A stretch of DNA of 64,000 nucleotides from Thysanoteuthis rhombus (taxonomy: Eukaryota; Mollusca; Cephalopoda; Oegopsida; Thysanoteuthidae), in assembly GCA_963457665.1 (NCBI GenBank), contig OY735215.1, forward strand, positions 34,552,672 to 34,616,671. Reading direction: 5' to 3'. A program made the position numbers and the translations under genes. The stretch's first letter is position 1. Each line of letters opens with the position of its first letter. Below the pieces are notes generated by a model, which searched no databases, had not been told where the DNA came from, and was given only the letters and a program-made list of their open reading frames with translations. Shown one piece after another: positions 11,401-27,000 of this stretch.

Positions 11401-14400
11401 TTAATCTTAGGAAACCATAGATAAATTTACTGGTCTTTTTTTATATAAAAATATTTTTCTGCTTTTTCTTTTTAGCTGCGCTTAAGCGTATGCTCACATT
11501 CAACAGTGCACCAACAAAACAGGTTTCAGCTGAACCACAATGGAAGGTAAGTAAAATTCTTTTGCCAGTCATCAAAAGGGGTTTTAGGTAGTTTGTTAGT
11601 CAACTCCACCGAAAGTAAGTTTCAAGAAATTGAGGTATGACATTGAGATTGTCAATTCCTCTACTAACATAGTTCCCATAAAAAATGATGGGGTTATTTA
11701 CATTTGGATCAGATCTTCTGCTTAGATTTAGAGTATGTGTAATCAGTCTAAAATCAATTCAGTGTTTATGTGCTCTGTATAGGATAAAATTATTTCTCTG
11801 TGGCTCTTCTGCTTGGTATCGGTCTATAGTATCTGTTTGCAGTACATACTTTAGTAGCTTTGTACCGGTGTAGTTATGTGGCTGATGATGGTTTACCAAG
11901 GCTCAGTATGGCAAAAGATTCAGCCTGTGCCCTCACAAAAATAATCTTGCCAAGTCTTGGAGCAGTAAGCCCCAGGGCAGCACCTTCTCATCGCACTAAA
12001 GGAGATTGGTTGGGCTTGCCCTTGCACCTTTGCAACTCTACTTGTGCTGACTGGAGCAATTTTTTTAGCTTTCCCATAACTGGAACCCCACATTAAAAAT
12101 GACCTTGTGTATCATTTTGCTCTTGTAGGGAAGTGAGTAAATATGGATCAGAGTGTTGTATCTGTGTGCTTTGAAAAGGGTTATTCACAAAATATGTGCA
12201 TACTAGTTAATCCCTGTCAAACAAAATTCATGGATGTTCAGGTTTCTCAAACTCTCCAAAAGTAGAGCATTCGTATAGAAGCTTTTCAGAAGCTGAACGC
12301 TATTTTTGGTCTTTTACAAGAAAGTTGTGTAGAGAAAACTTTCAAGAAGCATGTGCTATCTATATTTGAATTTGATAAATGATTTTTTTTTCCTTGTTTA
12401 TTCCAGAAGAGAAAAGAAAAATTTAGAAAAATTTGTTTTAGTGGAAGAATCCATTGTTTTGAAAAATGTGGATAGATGTTTTCATCAGCAAAATTGTTAC
12501 TCTTAAATGGAAGAGTCCATCATAACAGACAGAGAAACAGAAAAAATCGCACTGATCATTATCTGGATAGATTAAATTATACAATTAGAAAAACTGTTTG
12601 GATATTTTTCTAATTAACCAAATCTTTAAGAACTTGTAATTTATTTTAGACGATGAATTAAAAACTGTAAGTGAATATATGATCAGATCTTTCAGTTCTA
12701 ATATTTATCTTTGTGTATTTTTTTTTATTTGCAGGTTCTCATATATGATCGATTTGGGCAAGATATCATTTCACCACTATTGAATGTAAAAGAGCTAAGG
12801 GACTTAGGAGTTACTTTACATTTGTGAGTATTCTAAAATAATGAAAAATGAACATTTATATTCCTTCTGTAAACATTTTGCTTTTGGGAAGTTAAAATTG
12901 AAATTTCACAGACCAGTTTAAGTTAATGCAGAAAATTTACTGTAGATGCTGATATATAAGACTATCATGTAATTAAGAAAAAACCAAAAAACATGTAAAT
13001 ATCATACTGTATCCATTCACTGGTATTATGACTAGAGGGCCATCTAGATTGACATGAGTATTTATGGGACTTGAATGAGTTGCAGTCTACAGTAGTAATT
13101 AAGATTTTGATATTTATAATCTCAAGACATTTTGCTGTATGAAAATGAGAAGAGAGACATATTTTAGTTATGTCTGTATGAGACAACTGATGAATATAAT
13201 TATACTGGATGTATGTTTCTTATTTTATAACTTATACATATATATCTACACAAGATGTTCCTCCGAAGTGTAGTCATATTTTTTCCACCATACCTGGACT
13301 TAGTTTATATTTTCAAAATTCCACACGCAAATTTGTGTCGTTCAAGTGTAAATCTTATTCATTTCAAGGTCAGTTTTCATCAGAGTTCATGGGTTGAAAG
13401 TAAAAAAAAAAAAGTACATAGAGATTTCAAGGATATCCTGTAGGTCCAAAAAAAAGTTGTTTTCATGAATCATTATTGTTCAGGCTTTGACCATTGTTTC
13501 TAGACTTATTCAGTTCATTTTTTTACACATAAAAATGACATTGCTTTTTTATTCTTGATGAATTTTTTTTCATTTTGATTATTACAAATTGAGATCCGTC
13601 TATCTGAGAGGCTGCTTTGTTGACTATAGGTACCCACTCGTAAAATATTGAAACTAGCCCTAATACTTCAATCTCTGCTATGGGCAACATTTTGGAATTG
13701 TGGAATGGTGCAATAGTTACCTACACAGAAATTAGAATCAGCAGACAGAATTCAAGTTTCTGTTGAGGCTGTTTATATTGACCACACTTATGCACTATGG
13801 AAAGGCATGAATCTACCCTAACCTCCCTTAGTTATGGGTGAATAACTGGGCAGTTGGAACCCTTTTGGCCTGTAAGGCTGTCATTCTAAGAGGTGGTTAC
13901 TCTCAGGTTTAAACAAAAATTAACAGATTCTTTTTAAGACTATATATTTCCATAGTTTTGCATAACTTGACTCTGATGGAAATAACTTACCAGCTGGCAA
14001 TCAGTACCAAGGAATCATTTTAACATCATTATAATCAGCATTAATCCAAGTCTCAACCTCCCACTCAAAATGTATGTGTACTTGAGCTAACAAGTTGTTC
14101 AATATGTGGCTTGGAGAAACTTTGATATGTACAGCGATTTAACATGTCTGTAGTTTGTATTCCAAGTTATCTTGTGTATTTTGTAACAGGTTACTTCACA
14201 CAGACAGAGATCCAATTCCAGATGTTCCTGCCATTTATTTTGTAATGCCAACAGATGAAAATGTTCAGCGAATTTGTCGAGTGAGTATTGCTTTCTTTAT
14301 TTTCTTTTTCGTGTTTACATTCTTCTCAGTTTAACCATGTCATCAGAAAAGGATAACAGTATTTAAATGATTCTGCAATTATATTGTACTTGAAAAAATA

Positions 14401-15029
14401 TCAAAAACATCATGTTGCTCTTGATTTTCCTTATGTTCGATCAGAACAAACCCGTTGTTTTTTTTATACACATTTGTTAAAATAAAACATGCCACATCAG
14501 CCATTAAGTAAATCACTTTAGTATGTCAGTCCTATCAGACACACTTATACAAGAGTCCAAAAAGACCCCCCCCCCAAAAAAAAAAACACGCAAACTTCAT
14601 TTTCTAAAAAAGATTTTAAAATAATTCTGTGATGCTCAATGGTGGTGTCTCAACCCAAACTTAGTTTGCAATAGTCCACCTAATAAAAGATAAATGATAA
14701 AAAAAATTCTGTCTGCCTATTCACATCTGTCTGTTCACACTTGCCCATCTGGTTGCTCTCATCTGTCTGTTTTTATTAGTCAAGCAATTGAGAAATTAAA
14801 TGATATTTAAAATATAAAAAATATGGAATTTTAAAAATTTCATGTTATACATTGTGGCTTTGAATTTCTCATCCTGTGCAGGAGAAAAGACTTTTTTGTG
14901 TGAATTTTGGGCATGTTTTTTGTTTCATTATGTGTTTTTTTTTTTCTCTTTATTGATTGTATTTTATTATCAAACGAGACCAACTATCATGGATGGTTCT
15001 ATCATTTTTGTAAAATTTATTATTATTAT

Positions 15030-15067
<38 letters not shown>

Positions 15068-18000
15068 GGATTTTGAAAATCAAATGTATGACTCGTACTA
15101 CCTGAACTTTATATCCTGTGTGTCCCGACAGAAACTAGAAGATATAGCAAGTACTGCCATCCAACACAACTGCGTGTCATTAATATCTAAGGTCATTATA
15201 ATTTTTCATCTGTATACTTTTAGTTTTTTCTTTTTGACTGTTGTGACCAGAAATCGAAATTTTGTAAATATCTTTCAGAACATAACAAATCTGTGAGGAC
15301 TTTCAGTTGGATTTATCATCTTCAATAAAATAAGATACAATCGTATACATACCCTTTATCATTATAATGACTGATGATTATATTTCATGAATCAGAGTTG
15401 AAAAACAAAATGAAATTCTCTGCTTCAGTGTTATGGCTTCACTTTGGTTAAATTGCTAAGGATTGCCTTATCTTGAACTGGAGATCTAATGTTGTAAAAT
15501 TATTCTGGTCTGAAATTGTATTGTTTCTGCAGTTAATCTTAATGAAATATAAAATTTAATTATTACTAATTCAGGTCTCTCCCATTTTTGAAAATTTGCT
15601 ATTAGCATTTTTAGTCGCTTTTACAAAAAAAAGCAAAAAGTGAAAATGGTATTCAGCATTTGTTTTGCAGTGAGCCGTTATAGAGGCAGCACACACCCTT
15701 TTCATATCTATCCTACACTTCAGTCTTCTGTATCTCCCAGCCTCTGAAAACTCGATCTAACATGCCATCATTACTATTTTGGGGACTTGGGAACTCTAAA
15801 AAGTTTTTCCCATGTAAATTAATGGTAATTGCTTCTTCGATTGACGCCGTTTCGGGTAGGGAAAGGTTTGTATAGGAATGTTCTACTTTCCTATAGGGCT
15901 AGAAATCTTAAAAGCTTCAGTGAACAAATAGGTTTGTGGTAGTGGAAGTGATGTTTTCTCATGATGGAATTATGGCCTAGGAATGGTTTTCTACTACAGC
16001 CTGTGATTTATGTATCAATTTTTGTCAAATATTTTCTTGCTAGGGATAAAAAGAGTGAGAGCAGCAATCTACTAGAACATTATTATTGAACCTTCTCATA
16101 GAGGAGAGGAATATTATTATTAAATCTTCTCCTAGAGGTGAGGAATATGCATAGATATTATTATTCAACCTTCTCATAGCGGCATAGAATAGCATATTTT
16201 TAATGTGAAATAAAATAAACATTTCTTCTGACAGTATTTTGGCTTTTAATTACAGATTTATGACCAATATCTGAACTTCATCAGCTTGGAAGATGATTTG
16301 TTTACACTGCGGCATCAAGAAAGAGATGCTATATCCTATTATGGTAAGTAATCATTGGTATTGTTTTTGACGCAGCATTTCATCTTTTTGATTAATATGT
16401 GAATTATATAGAATTTGTATACTTTTTTTTTCACATTGAATAAATGTTCTTGTTCTCATTGAAATAGATATACTACACATAATATCTCCAAGACATATAC
16501 ATTTATCTCTTGAATATGTAGGTAGGAATACTGTACACTTTCGTTGTAATAGCAATCGTTCTGATGGCACTATTTGAAGAGACAAGCATTCTAATGGCAT
16601 ATTTGGTTTAATATTTTCACAAGATAGTTGGGGATTAGTTTGCACCTACAGCACCTAAAGATTTCTGTGCATTATCTATTTATTGTAAAGCCTTGAAATA
16701 ATGCTGCCAAAAGTGACAGAAAATTTTTTTTCTACGGATCCTTTAGTATCTTTTATGATGAAAACCACTATTTATGATAAGGTCTACATTGTTCCTACCA
16801 CAACTTCCATCTTCCTGTCTCTTGCACCAACTTGGTGCTGATACAACACTTCTCTATAGCACAATGGCCTTGAAGAGATTTTTTGGAGGGGGATATTTTA
16901 AAAAACCTCACAGTGTTTATTTATTTATTTTTTTTCATCTGTATTTATTTGTTACTCATTATTAATGCACTTCATATAAAATCCACCCATTATAATGGCA
17001 ATCCATTATATGAGTCTAATGTATATTGCTTTCTCCATTTGTTTATATTGGCCAACAAAAGCTTTATCTTGCTATTCACATATATTTGTCTTTCTTTTTA
17101 TTTCTTTTTATCAATTTTTGACTTCTGTAATTTTTAAAACGCAAACTGTATTATTTTCAGCGATCAATCGGGGCCAAGTTGATGACTATGAGATGGATAC
17201 TATTATTGATATCATTACTGATAGTTTATTCTCAGTATTTGTGACTTTAGGTAAGTATCTTTTGGTGCATTTTAGACAAACTAAAATGTATTAGTATACA
17301 TATAATGATGATCTCTCATCTCATTTAATTCAGACGCAAATTACTTAAATGTATTTCATATTAATATGCCAAAACTCTTTATGAAGACATTACTTTGAAT
17401 CTTTACTCTGTCCTCAATACATCATGCAAAATTATGGCTCTAAAGAGGTAGAACAACTCTGATAATTTTGATGATAACATAACCTTTCTAATACCACTAT
17501 TAGTGTTTTTTTTTGGGGGGGGGTTGTTAGTTCCATCCAAAAGCTAACATCCATAATTTTAAAGTACGAAAGCCTAAAAAGAAAAAAAAAAATCAAGTTG
17601 CATTTTCTATGTCTCAGTGATCAGAAACTTTAATCCTGGTTATAGTTTAAAGTCAAATCTCAACAGCAATTTAATCTTAAAGAATTGAAACATGTCAACC
17701 TTTTTTCACTATCTTGTATATCTTCAGTTAGGTTCCTGATCAGTGTTATCAGATTTTTGCAGCTTAGCCTGAAATGGCTGATGCCGTCGAAAGTTCAAAA
17801 TAAGAAAGAAAGTAGCAATGTTTGGCATAGCATTTTGGTTTTTTTATTTGTCCCCACTAGACCAAAATTTTCGTTTTCAGTGAAAATTCATTAAGTTCAT
17901 TCTGTTTTTACTTTGGCTGTTTATTATAATTCACATCTGACTTAATTGGCCAGTTGAAACTTCCCCAGAGCCCTGTTAACTGTATATTTTGATAAGATGT

Positions 18001-21000
18001 TCTCTAGCAAGTCTGTGAAATAATCCCGACTAATATTGTGTTATACATAGCAAGTATAATAGGTATACCTTAATTAGTGCAGTTAATTTGTTCCAAAATT
18101 TTCAGTACTGTTCAAAAGAGCTATGTTCAAGTCTTACTATGATTCAATGCTTTTTTCCAGATTATACTTGGTACATTAATTTGTACAGCAATACCTTAAC
18201 TTTACTTTATCAAAACCTGCATTATTCAAGCTATTCCTGTATGCATTGAGGGAAATATAAATTATGTCCAACAACCAGTCTTTTTTCTAATTTTTTAGCT
18301 AATAAAATGTTGTCTCTTCTTCCACCAAACAAAATTTTCCCAACCCACTGGAAGCCTGCATATACGCTTACACATTCACACACAATCATCCTCTTTAACT
18401 TGACTGATGAAAATAGGTTGAGAAAGCAAAAATCAGTAATGTAACCTTTTCTACTGGTAAGAGATGACACACTATCCAATTGTCTATGAATTTTTGTCTT
18501 CAGGAATGGCGCCTATTATTCGTTCTCCAAGAGGTAATGCTGCAGAACGAGTTGCAGAGAAACTTGATAAAAAACTCAGGGATAACATCAGAGATGCCCG
18601 AAACAGTTTATTTACAACAGACAGTATTCAGGCTGGCCAGTTCAGGTAAGGCTGAAATACTTTTTCCGTCAGAATATTGAGAACAGAAGATGTGTAGATT
18701 CATACATGTGCAATTAGAATTATACCAACAAAATAGTTGAAATGAGATTTCACAGATGTTACACATACTGCACTTTCAGAATAAGATAGGGGTGAGGATA
18801 AGTTTGAAAATTAAAAAGACTGGTCAATAGAAACCATCATGTGACCAGGGTCTTTTTGCAGCATGCCTTGTTGAAGGTGATCAATTGGAAAAAAAAGGAC
18901 GATCAATAAACATGTTACTTTTCTTGCCTTTTGTTGGATCTCTAAAAAGTCTGAATTTTCAAAAAACTAGCATTTATGCAACCAGACATAAACTAAGGGA
19001 CTAATTTAGCATGAATTCATATTGTAAATTGAATTCCTCCCCCATAAACCTACTTTGGAAGGGAATTTATAAAAACAAGTCCTTTTTTTTCTGGACAAGG
19101 AGTAAATGTTCCGATTCTCAGTCCTCTAACGCCATTGGTACGGCTTGTCTGAGTGACATGGATAGATAAATAGCCTGCCAGGATCCTGTCAAAACTGAAG
19201 AAACCAATGTTGACAGTTTCTAAATGCAAATTGGAATACATAACGAGTTTTTTCAACAAGAGAATTTTTTTACTCCACATCAATTCATACGTTGTAAATT
19301 TTTGATGAAATAGTTATGATGAAGAGTTAAAATGTTATTGATTATGATAGACACTTGAAGATGGTCGGAGAGTACAACAGCCAAAATGTGACTATAAAAA
19401 CCAAGATGAGGACACTCGTTTGAGTACATGAATAATCTCAAAAATCGTGGATACATACTAAAGATAAGATACTTTACATACAGGTTGAATGTATTGTTCA
19501 TGAAGTATAAAGTTTTAATGTTCCAGCGCTTTTTTTCAAGTGTAGGTATTCTGCTATTGCTGAATTAAGTCTATTGATCGATGCTGATGGATCTGCTTTG
19601 ATATTCACTGCTTTTTCATCATTTGAGTTGTTGGCCAAGTTACCACTGCTAACTGGATATTATATTCATTCTACTTAACCTAAATTCTGATCCCAAAATT
19701 CAATCATGAATTTTGCCATCTTGACCAACTTCAAGAGAAACCACCTCACCAAGAGCAATCTCTATGCGTTAGTTTACGAGTCACTAATGCCAGTCAGAAT
19801 GCATATAAATATTTTATCAGTAGTTCATTGAGAGTGACTGGAGGACAATCTTGTTTGCAATATTAGATGCTTACCTCCTTTGATATACATTGTCATCACA
19901 AGAGATAAGACAGATATTTAGTGATGTTCCATTAATTTGGATTGATGAAATGTAATTTATAGAAAATATATAATGTATCACCTATTGTTATTGTCGCTGC
20001 TGCTATTGATTGAAATCATCCTTTTTTAGTTTCCAGAGACCTTTGCTGGTGATCCTTGACCGTAATTTGGACTTGGTTTCTCTACTCCACCATACCTGGA
20101 CCTACCAGGCCCTTTCCCATGATGTCTTGGTAAATATGATATACCTTTTTTTCCTCATATATCAGGTACCAAATATAACCATTTAGTAATATGGAAAAAG
20201 TCAACTAATTGAATTTAAACACATCTCAGTGGTGTCAATTGTCGTAATAGAGGCTTATGCTAATTATCTCTTGTGGTAGCCAGCCTATAAATAGTAGTGT
20301 CAAGGTAACACGATGGATGGACACCAATTGGACACCGGCTGTACAAGTGTAGCAGTTGGTTGTTCATTGTACTAAATACCTTTGTGTTGATGTGGTATGG
20401 TAATGTGGGATTGTTGACTATAAGCTCTGCAATTGTACCTCTAGTAATGAGTAGTTGACTCTCATTTATTCAATTAGGAAAAAACTCTTTATCTATGTTT
20501 TGAAAAAAAAAATCAAAAAAGAAAAAAAAAATCTTAATACTTGTAAGTATAAATTCAAAATGAAAAAAAGACTAAAAACCAAAATAATTTGTATCGCTGC
20601 ATTGAATTGGAACAGGAGGAAAAGATGTCGGGCTGAACCCTTCTCTCTTTTCTATACTTTTATTAGAGGTGATTGAAAAAAACAAAAAAACGATTGGGTC
20701 TATTAATATTGAAAAAAATTCTTAAGGAGTATAATTTTTCTGCCTCTCATGGTTCCGGATCCTCCTTGGGCAAGGTATGGCATCTATCAGCCTTTATTTT
20801 GGATGTCAAGCAGTCACAATTCAAAATGTTGGACAATTGATTGAAAACTTTATGAAAGATGGTGAGAATCTACTTGAAAAGCATGTTTGGGTCAACATCA
20901 TTATAAAAGCCATATTCATCATCTACTTTTAGTTCAGATCTGCATATACCTGTTTTGAAGACTATAAAATCTGATATTTATTCTTTTTGTATTTTGTTAT

Positions 21001-24000
21001 TCTCGATATTGTGTAGGTATGATTTTTCAAATATTAGGCAGAATCCATTTGCCTGTTATATGAATTGCTTTTGTTCTAGTATTGTAACTATTACCTCTTA
21101 TTTCAAATCTCTACAGGAATTCAATCTCAACAAAGTGGAAATAGAAGAAAACTCAGAAGTGATATCTCCAAGTGGCAGTACTCGGCCAAGAAAGAAGAAG
21201 AAAAATTATGCATATAGTTTTACTGATAAATTTTGGCAGGCACACAAAGGAAGGTGAGAAAATCTACCATTTAATGCATAAAATAAATCATTCTTTACAA
21301 TTCTAGGACTTGAATGCTCTCACTCCTCATAGTCTGAGGCCCTCCTTAAGCAAAGTGTAATCTTAGATTTCTACTAGCAATCCAGAAAATTTCAACAATT
21401 TGAAATGTTGGACATTTAAAAAAAAAATTGTAGACTTTAATTATGGCATCCTTGGGGAGTGCCATTCTGAGGAATTCAAAATGGGTGGATTGAAAAAAAA
21501 AACTATATCAATAATGAGAATCCAAAATGTGCAGACAAAAACAACTTACCACAATCTTATACCCCATGTTACTTTAAGCAGCATTATTTCATGGATTTAC
21601 TCATGTTGGTTTTTAAACTAATGTACTGAAATCATCATATGCTATTGCCACTAATCTCCAACAAAGGTCTTATCAGAATATGTAAACAAACATTCTTTTA
21701 GAATGTGTGTGTGTCATTAAACTGTGCCATTAGAATGAGTGTTGTTATGAGAGTTTACTATACTCGGACATATAAACAAGATCAAATAATCCTTGATAAT
21801 GTTATTGCCTTACTTCAATGGTTCATACTTTTGGAAATTTTCAAGTTCTCAAAATCCAATCTATTCAACTCTTCTGTGAATTTAAAACCATGTTTATATC
21901 TCTATATGGTTGGCTATGTGATGCCTTGTTTCCAAATATGACATCTTTGGGGATTGAAAACTTCTCCAAAAATTGATTATATTGCCAGAGATTTGCACAG
22001 CATCACCCTCCCTCTCTGTTTCATTGTTTTATAATGGTATGCTAAAGTTAAAATAGCTTGAAGTGGAATAAGCAGAATAATACTTGTGATTGACCTTAAT
22101 TAAAACCATTATGTCTGTATCACTGAAGAAAAAGGTTCCATCTGTCTTGGTAGATAATGAAAAGACACTGGAGTAACCTCTCCAGGGTCCAAGCCTGAGT
22201 GAAGTGTTTGGAAATGGGATGCCTAATCAACTGAATTCCACTCTTGGCTGATTTAGTCCAAAGGAATGTGGAGGAATGTATTTGGCATCAGCTTGGCTGC
22301 AGGAGCTGCCATGAGAAAGTTTTGAGGGGGCTTCACTCCCTGGTGTTGGAATTGGATATCCATCTCCTAGATTAGTTGTTAACTATGGCTTGAGATCGCA
22401 GTCTGTCCTAGTGTTCACCTATAGCTGGGAAAGAAAAGATGGATTCATGCCTTTCACAAGGGCATTTGTGTGAAGTGAACACCAGAGTATTAACTGTGTT
22501 CATCAATTGCATTCTCTGTGCTTCAACCATCAGGCCACTTGCACCTAACAAGGTCACTACCAGATGTTTCATATGATTATGTAACTCGGTTAGTTTTCAG
22601 TTTTTTCTTCCATTTTAGCTCATTCTCTGAGTAAATACGAACCAATTTACGTGACCTCATAATATTACATATTTTGGAAGTATTTGATTAGTTATAGACA
22701 GTGCCCTTCTGATAGCTTGTTGTACAGATGAATATATGTTTTGTTTTGATGGTAAGATTCTTTCATTTTTTTTTCTCAGTTGTAAAAGGGCCATTCTCAA
22801 CAGTAATTTGAATATTAATCCCTCTTAGGACTAGTTGGTGATGATTGTGATCGACTTTTCTTTTTGATGACAAAAGAACTTCATGTGATATATATTTAAA
22901 AAAAATTTTTTCCAATGATTTCCACATAAGCTGTGCTAGAATATCAGCCTTTTTGTCTTATAAAAATACCTTAATTCCTATATTGTTGTGAATAACATCC
23001 TTAAATACTTTAGATTCGGACAAATAACACATTCAAAATTTTTTATGTCATTTTTATGCAATGTCCATATTTTTTTAATCTGTTTATTTTATAAAACTGT
23101 TTTCAGTCCTTTCCCAACGGTTGCAGAAGCCATTCAGGAAGAATTGGATTCCTACCGAGCACAGGAGGATGAAGTGAAGAAGTTGAAAGCTGCTATGGTA
23201 AGAATTGGATTGTCTTATTTATTAATAGACTAGTTGATCTCTGAAAAAATTCATGGATATATTTGAATTTCTATGAGATGACTTCTTTTTTTTTTTTTTT
23301 TTTTTTCTTTCAAGAATCCATTTTTTCAAATGAATGGTATTTTTATCAGCAACATCCTTAATTTCAAACTGTTCCAGACTGAGAAATTGAAAAAAATCAC
23401 ACTATCAATTATATTAGTAAAAGATGTATTCACTCGGTCTGTGATGCTCATTTATAACTTACAGATGTTGATGTTTGGGTAATCCTGTCATGGTGTGTGA
23501 AAGGATGTTATACATCCGACATTGTGGTATAAAAAAGACAATTTGGAAACCAAGTGTGAATATGAATATATGTTAATTTATTCTTACTTGTAGTGATGAT
23601 TTTGCTAGGGATGGCTTCATCAGACCGAAAATGATAAAATGGTGGTCCAAAACCTAAAGAAATAGATTGCAGTTTTTTCTTTTTTTTTTTTTTCATTGAT
23701 TAAATCTAAGCAATCTTGATACAGTGATGAAGCAATTATTTAGGGATTACTGTGATACATTTACATACCAAAAACCTCTAGCAAAAAGAAGAATGTTGGA
23801 TTGCTGTGGCTTCTAAATAGAAATAATAAAAATAAATTAGTATGAAGCTGTCTCAGCTGGAATCTGCTCTTGGTTTGCTGTTTTTATTTTGCACTGTTAA
23901 CCATTAGGCCACCCGCACTAACCTGGTTCTATACTCAACTCTTGCTAATTGTTCATAGAACAGAATTAAAGAAGAAATAGGTTTCATTTTCTCAAGTCTT

Positions 24001-24020
24001 CTAAACGTGTACTTAATTAG

Positions 24021-24060
<40 letters not shown>

Positions 24061-27000
24061 GTAATGCCAAGTTTTTTTGAGATATGATTGGTTCCACAAG
24101 GATGTTGATAAAACAATTTTTTTGATTACAATAATGAAACAATTGTTTTTAGTATTTATTTCATATGTCTAAACAGTATGAAAGTAAAATATATTGACTG
24201 TTATCTTTTCCCATGTTATATTTTTTTTTTTTTTTTTTTTTTATGATTCTCAAAGTTCAATTCTTGAAAATTTGGATCAAATATTTTAAAATCAGATGCA
24301 TAAAACATATTCAGTCAAAATGTCTTCCCTTGCTATAAAGCTTCAGGATGATTTTTAAAAATATCAGTATTATTGATGATATATTAATAGTAAAATCATC
24401 CATATAACCTGTGTTGTATGAAACAGTTATGAAAGTTCTCTCTCACTAAAGCTAACTAAAAAGCTCTGAGGGCACATAGCTCCACTAATGCCATTATTGT
24501 TAAAAACTGAAAAATCAGGTTACAGATCCCAAAGTATGCTGTGACAAAAGCTTGTAATAATTATTTATCAGAGATATATCATCAGTAATAGGAAAAACAA
24601 CCACAAACCAGTTTATCATATTTATGTCGCTGTGACATAACTGTCATTACACCTGAAGTCAAAAAATCATTCTATCTCACAGTGTTAACACAATAGCAAA
24701 ATATTTCTTAGATCTGACCCAAAATTCAATTGATTGTTCCTTGGCCCATGGCCCATGCTTCTACAAGATGTCATTGAGAATTTTGGTAGATTTTGAGTGG
24801 ACAGACAAAAAAACATGGGTGATTACATAACATCTGTTGAACTTCATTGAGAAAGGTAATTATTTGGTTATTGACAGGAAAATGTTGATACAATTGGTGT
24901 GCCAATACTTGAAGTAGTGGCCTCTACCAAAAGTGATCATTAAAAACTTCCGGTGTGTCAGCAAATATCTTTGTTATAATTTCATATAAAATGTTGATAT
25001 ATATCCATAAATGAAAAATGTTGAACTGTAATTTGCCATGATAATTTATTTTTAACAAAATAAATAAACATGAGAGGTCAACAAACTTGAGACTTGAATT
25101 CATAAAACTTCAGTTCAGGATTTAAATTATTTTTATCTTTTTATACTATAAGCTATCATTCGTTACCTGCATTTTCTAGCCTTTATTCAGTATTTCTTGA
25201 CAGTCTTTTTATATATCAATTATAGGTTTAGTAAGGGCCAATTTATATAAATGCAAGTCTCCCCAGCTCTTTGTACGTTTGCTTTTCTCCACTTCACCTT
25301 TTATGAAAGACTTTCAGTAGTATTATAAGTTCCTCTGCTATCCAAAATGGCATAAAGTGAAGAAGCAATTACCATTGATTTATATGGGTAAAATTTTTTT
25401 TTGTTTTCCCATACTCTGAAAATAACCTTCTTCTATGTCTACCTGTTGGAGTTTGTTGTCTGCTTTGGCTAGCTTGAAATACAACTGGATACTTGATTGC
25501 TTATCTTCCCACATTTTTCTATTACACAGTTCTTTATAGATACTCAAAATGTCTTGCCCTTAACCTACATACCTTTTCAAAATTAAATTCATACTTTTCT
25601 GCAATCATTGCAGACTGTGATCATAAATCATAACAAAAATCTCATACATACTTAGTTTTTTTGGTCTGGTAATGCTTGAAACATTTTCCCGAGTAAATTA
25701 ATGGTAATTTCCCCTCAACTTTATGGCCTTATGGCTCATGAAAGGTTTCATTGGAATGCCCTAATTTGAATAATGGTTGCAAACTTGTATGTATAACCAA
25801 TGTAGTTTAATATTAAATTTGTCAAGTGGTCAAGTTCCAAAGTATTGAAGCCCAGAGTTGAATGTAAGTTTCCAATTTTTTCGTGTATGACTGTACTTAT
25901 TTTGTTATCAAAGAATCATTAAAAAATTGTTTTTATATTTATTACTTACAGGGATTGGAAGGAGAAGATGATTCAGCCATCAGCATGTTGTCTGATAACA
26001 CTGCTAAACTAACTTCAGCTGTCAGGTAAAACTATTTCTCCTCTAATTTTGATCTTCGTAATTGAAAGGAATAAAAATGTGTCCAGCATAGAAACTTTGA
26101 CAGTATCAACACTTGATAAAATTCTCAAAAACCTTTGTAAAATCTTTTTTAACATTCCATTTTGACTAAATATCTTTATTCTAAATAAGAAGTTTATGGT
26201 CAAGAGATCCTATTAAAAATTCAGCATTGCATCATTTTTCTCAATACTTACACATAGTCTTTATATAGGATTTTATAAAAAATATTTTCTGCTTGTTCAT
26301 ATGTACAACTATTATGCTTTTCTACCTCAGATCAGTGTGTAGTATGTCTGATCACCTATCCTTCTGAGTCAAGCAAGGAGGGTGGGGGGAGAGGTTGGAA
26401 AGGAGAAGAGGTAGGAAAGCTAGAAAAAAACAAAGAAAACCAAATGTAATAGAAAAATGAATACAGATTACATATATTGAGAGGGGTAAGGGATAAAGAC
26501 AGAAGAAAGACAGAGATGGACTTTCTGGCTGCATATCAAAAGACAATGAGCAAAATATTTAAAAGCAGGTAGAAATAGAAAGGTGTAAAAATTATGATAC
26601 CTTCTTTATGGAGAGAGAGAGCAAGTAAGAATGAGAGGATGCTGTAAAAAACATCTTTGTGCATCCCTTATACCCCCCCTTTTTTTTGCGTACAAAACTA
26701 ATCCATGTTCGTATAACATTTAGATGAAATTGTGGATGGGCAATGAAGATTAGAATAGTTAAGACAGAGAATGAGAAGATACAAAGAGTGACTAGCATGA
26801 GATGGGGGATAATCTTAATTATCAACACTCCTGGAATATTAATTTGAATCTTTTATACCTTTTGGTTCAGTTGCAAATCTAATGTTTAGCCGATATATTT
26901 GATCCGTCTGAATTGATACCTGAATATTCTTGCTATCATCTTCAGTATTATTTAAAATCTTGAAAATGTGAATCTTGGTTTGAATTTCAGCTCTTTGCCT

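Larger units (their letters stand above)
5442..11475 (+). other. SCFD1 intron 1
   Basis: 6.0-kb intron with no coding signal. It holds interspersed repeat copies at about 7770-8170 (relative at 16630-17040) and about 8975-9330 (inverse relative at 26590-26830), and a T19 run at 10505-10523. The rest is unremarkable AT-rich sequence. Confidence 0.8.
23198..25951 (+). other. SCFD1 intron 11
   Basis: 2.75 kb. Contains T-runs, a short SINE-head fragment at about 23880-23960 (minus: GCGGGTGGCCTAATGGTTAA), a TA microsatellite (24025-24056) and an inverted repeat pair (25330-25430 with 25660-25750). No coding exon. Confidence 0.7.

Noticed and set aside
14907-15296. 129-codon frame as a separate gene
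   Set aside because: It is SCFD1 exon 5 extended into both flanking introns, including a poly-Phe run from the poly-T acceptor tract.
23283-23306. Poly-T run as a retroelement tail
   Set aside because: No AATAAA-type signal or recognisable element body on the complementary strand; short homopolymers are common throughout.
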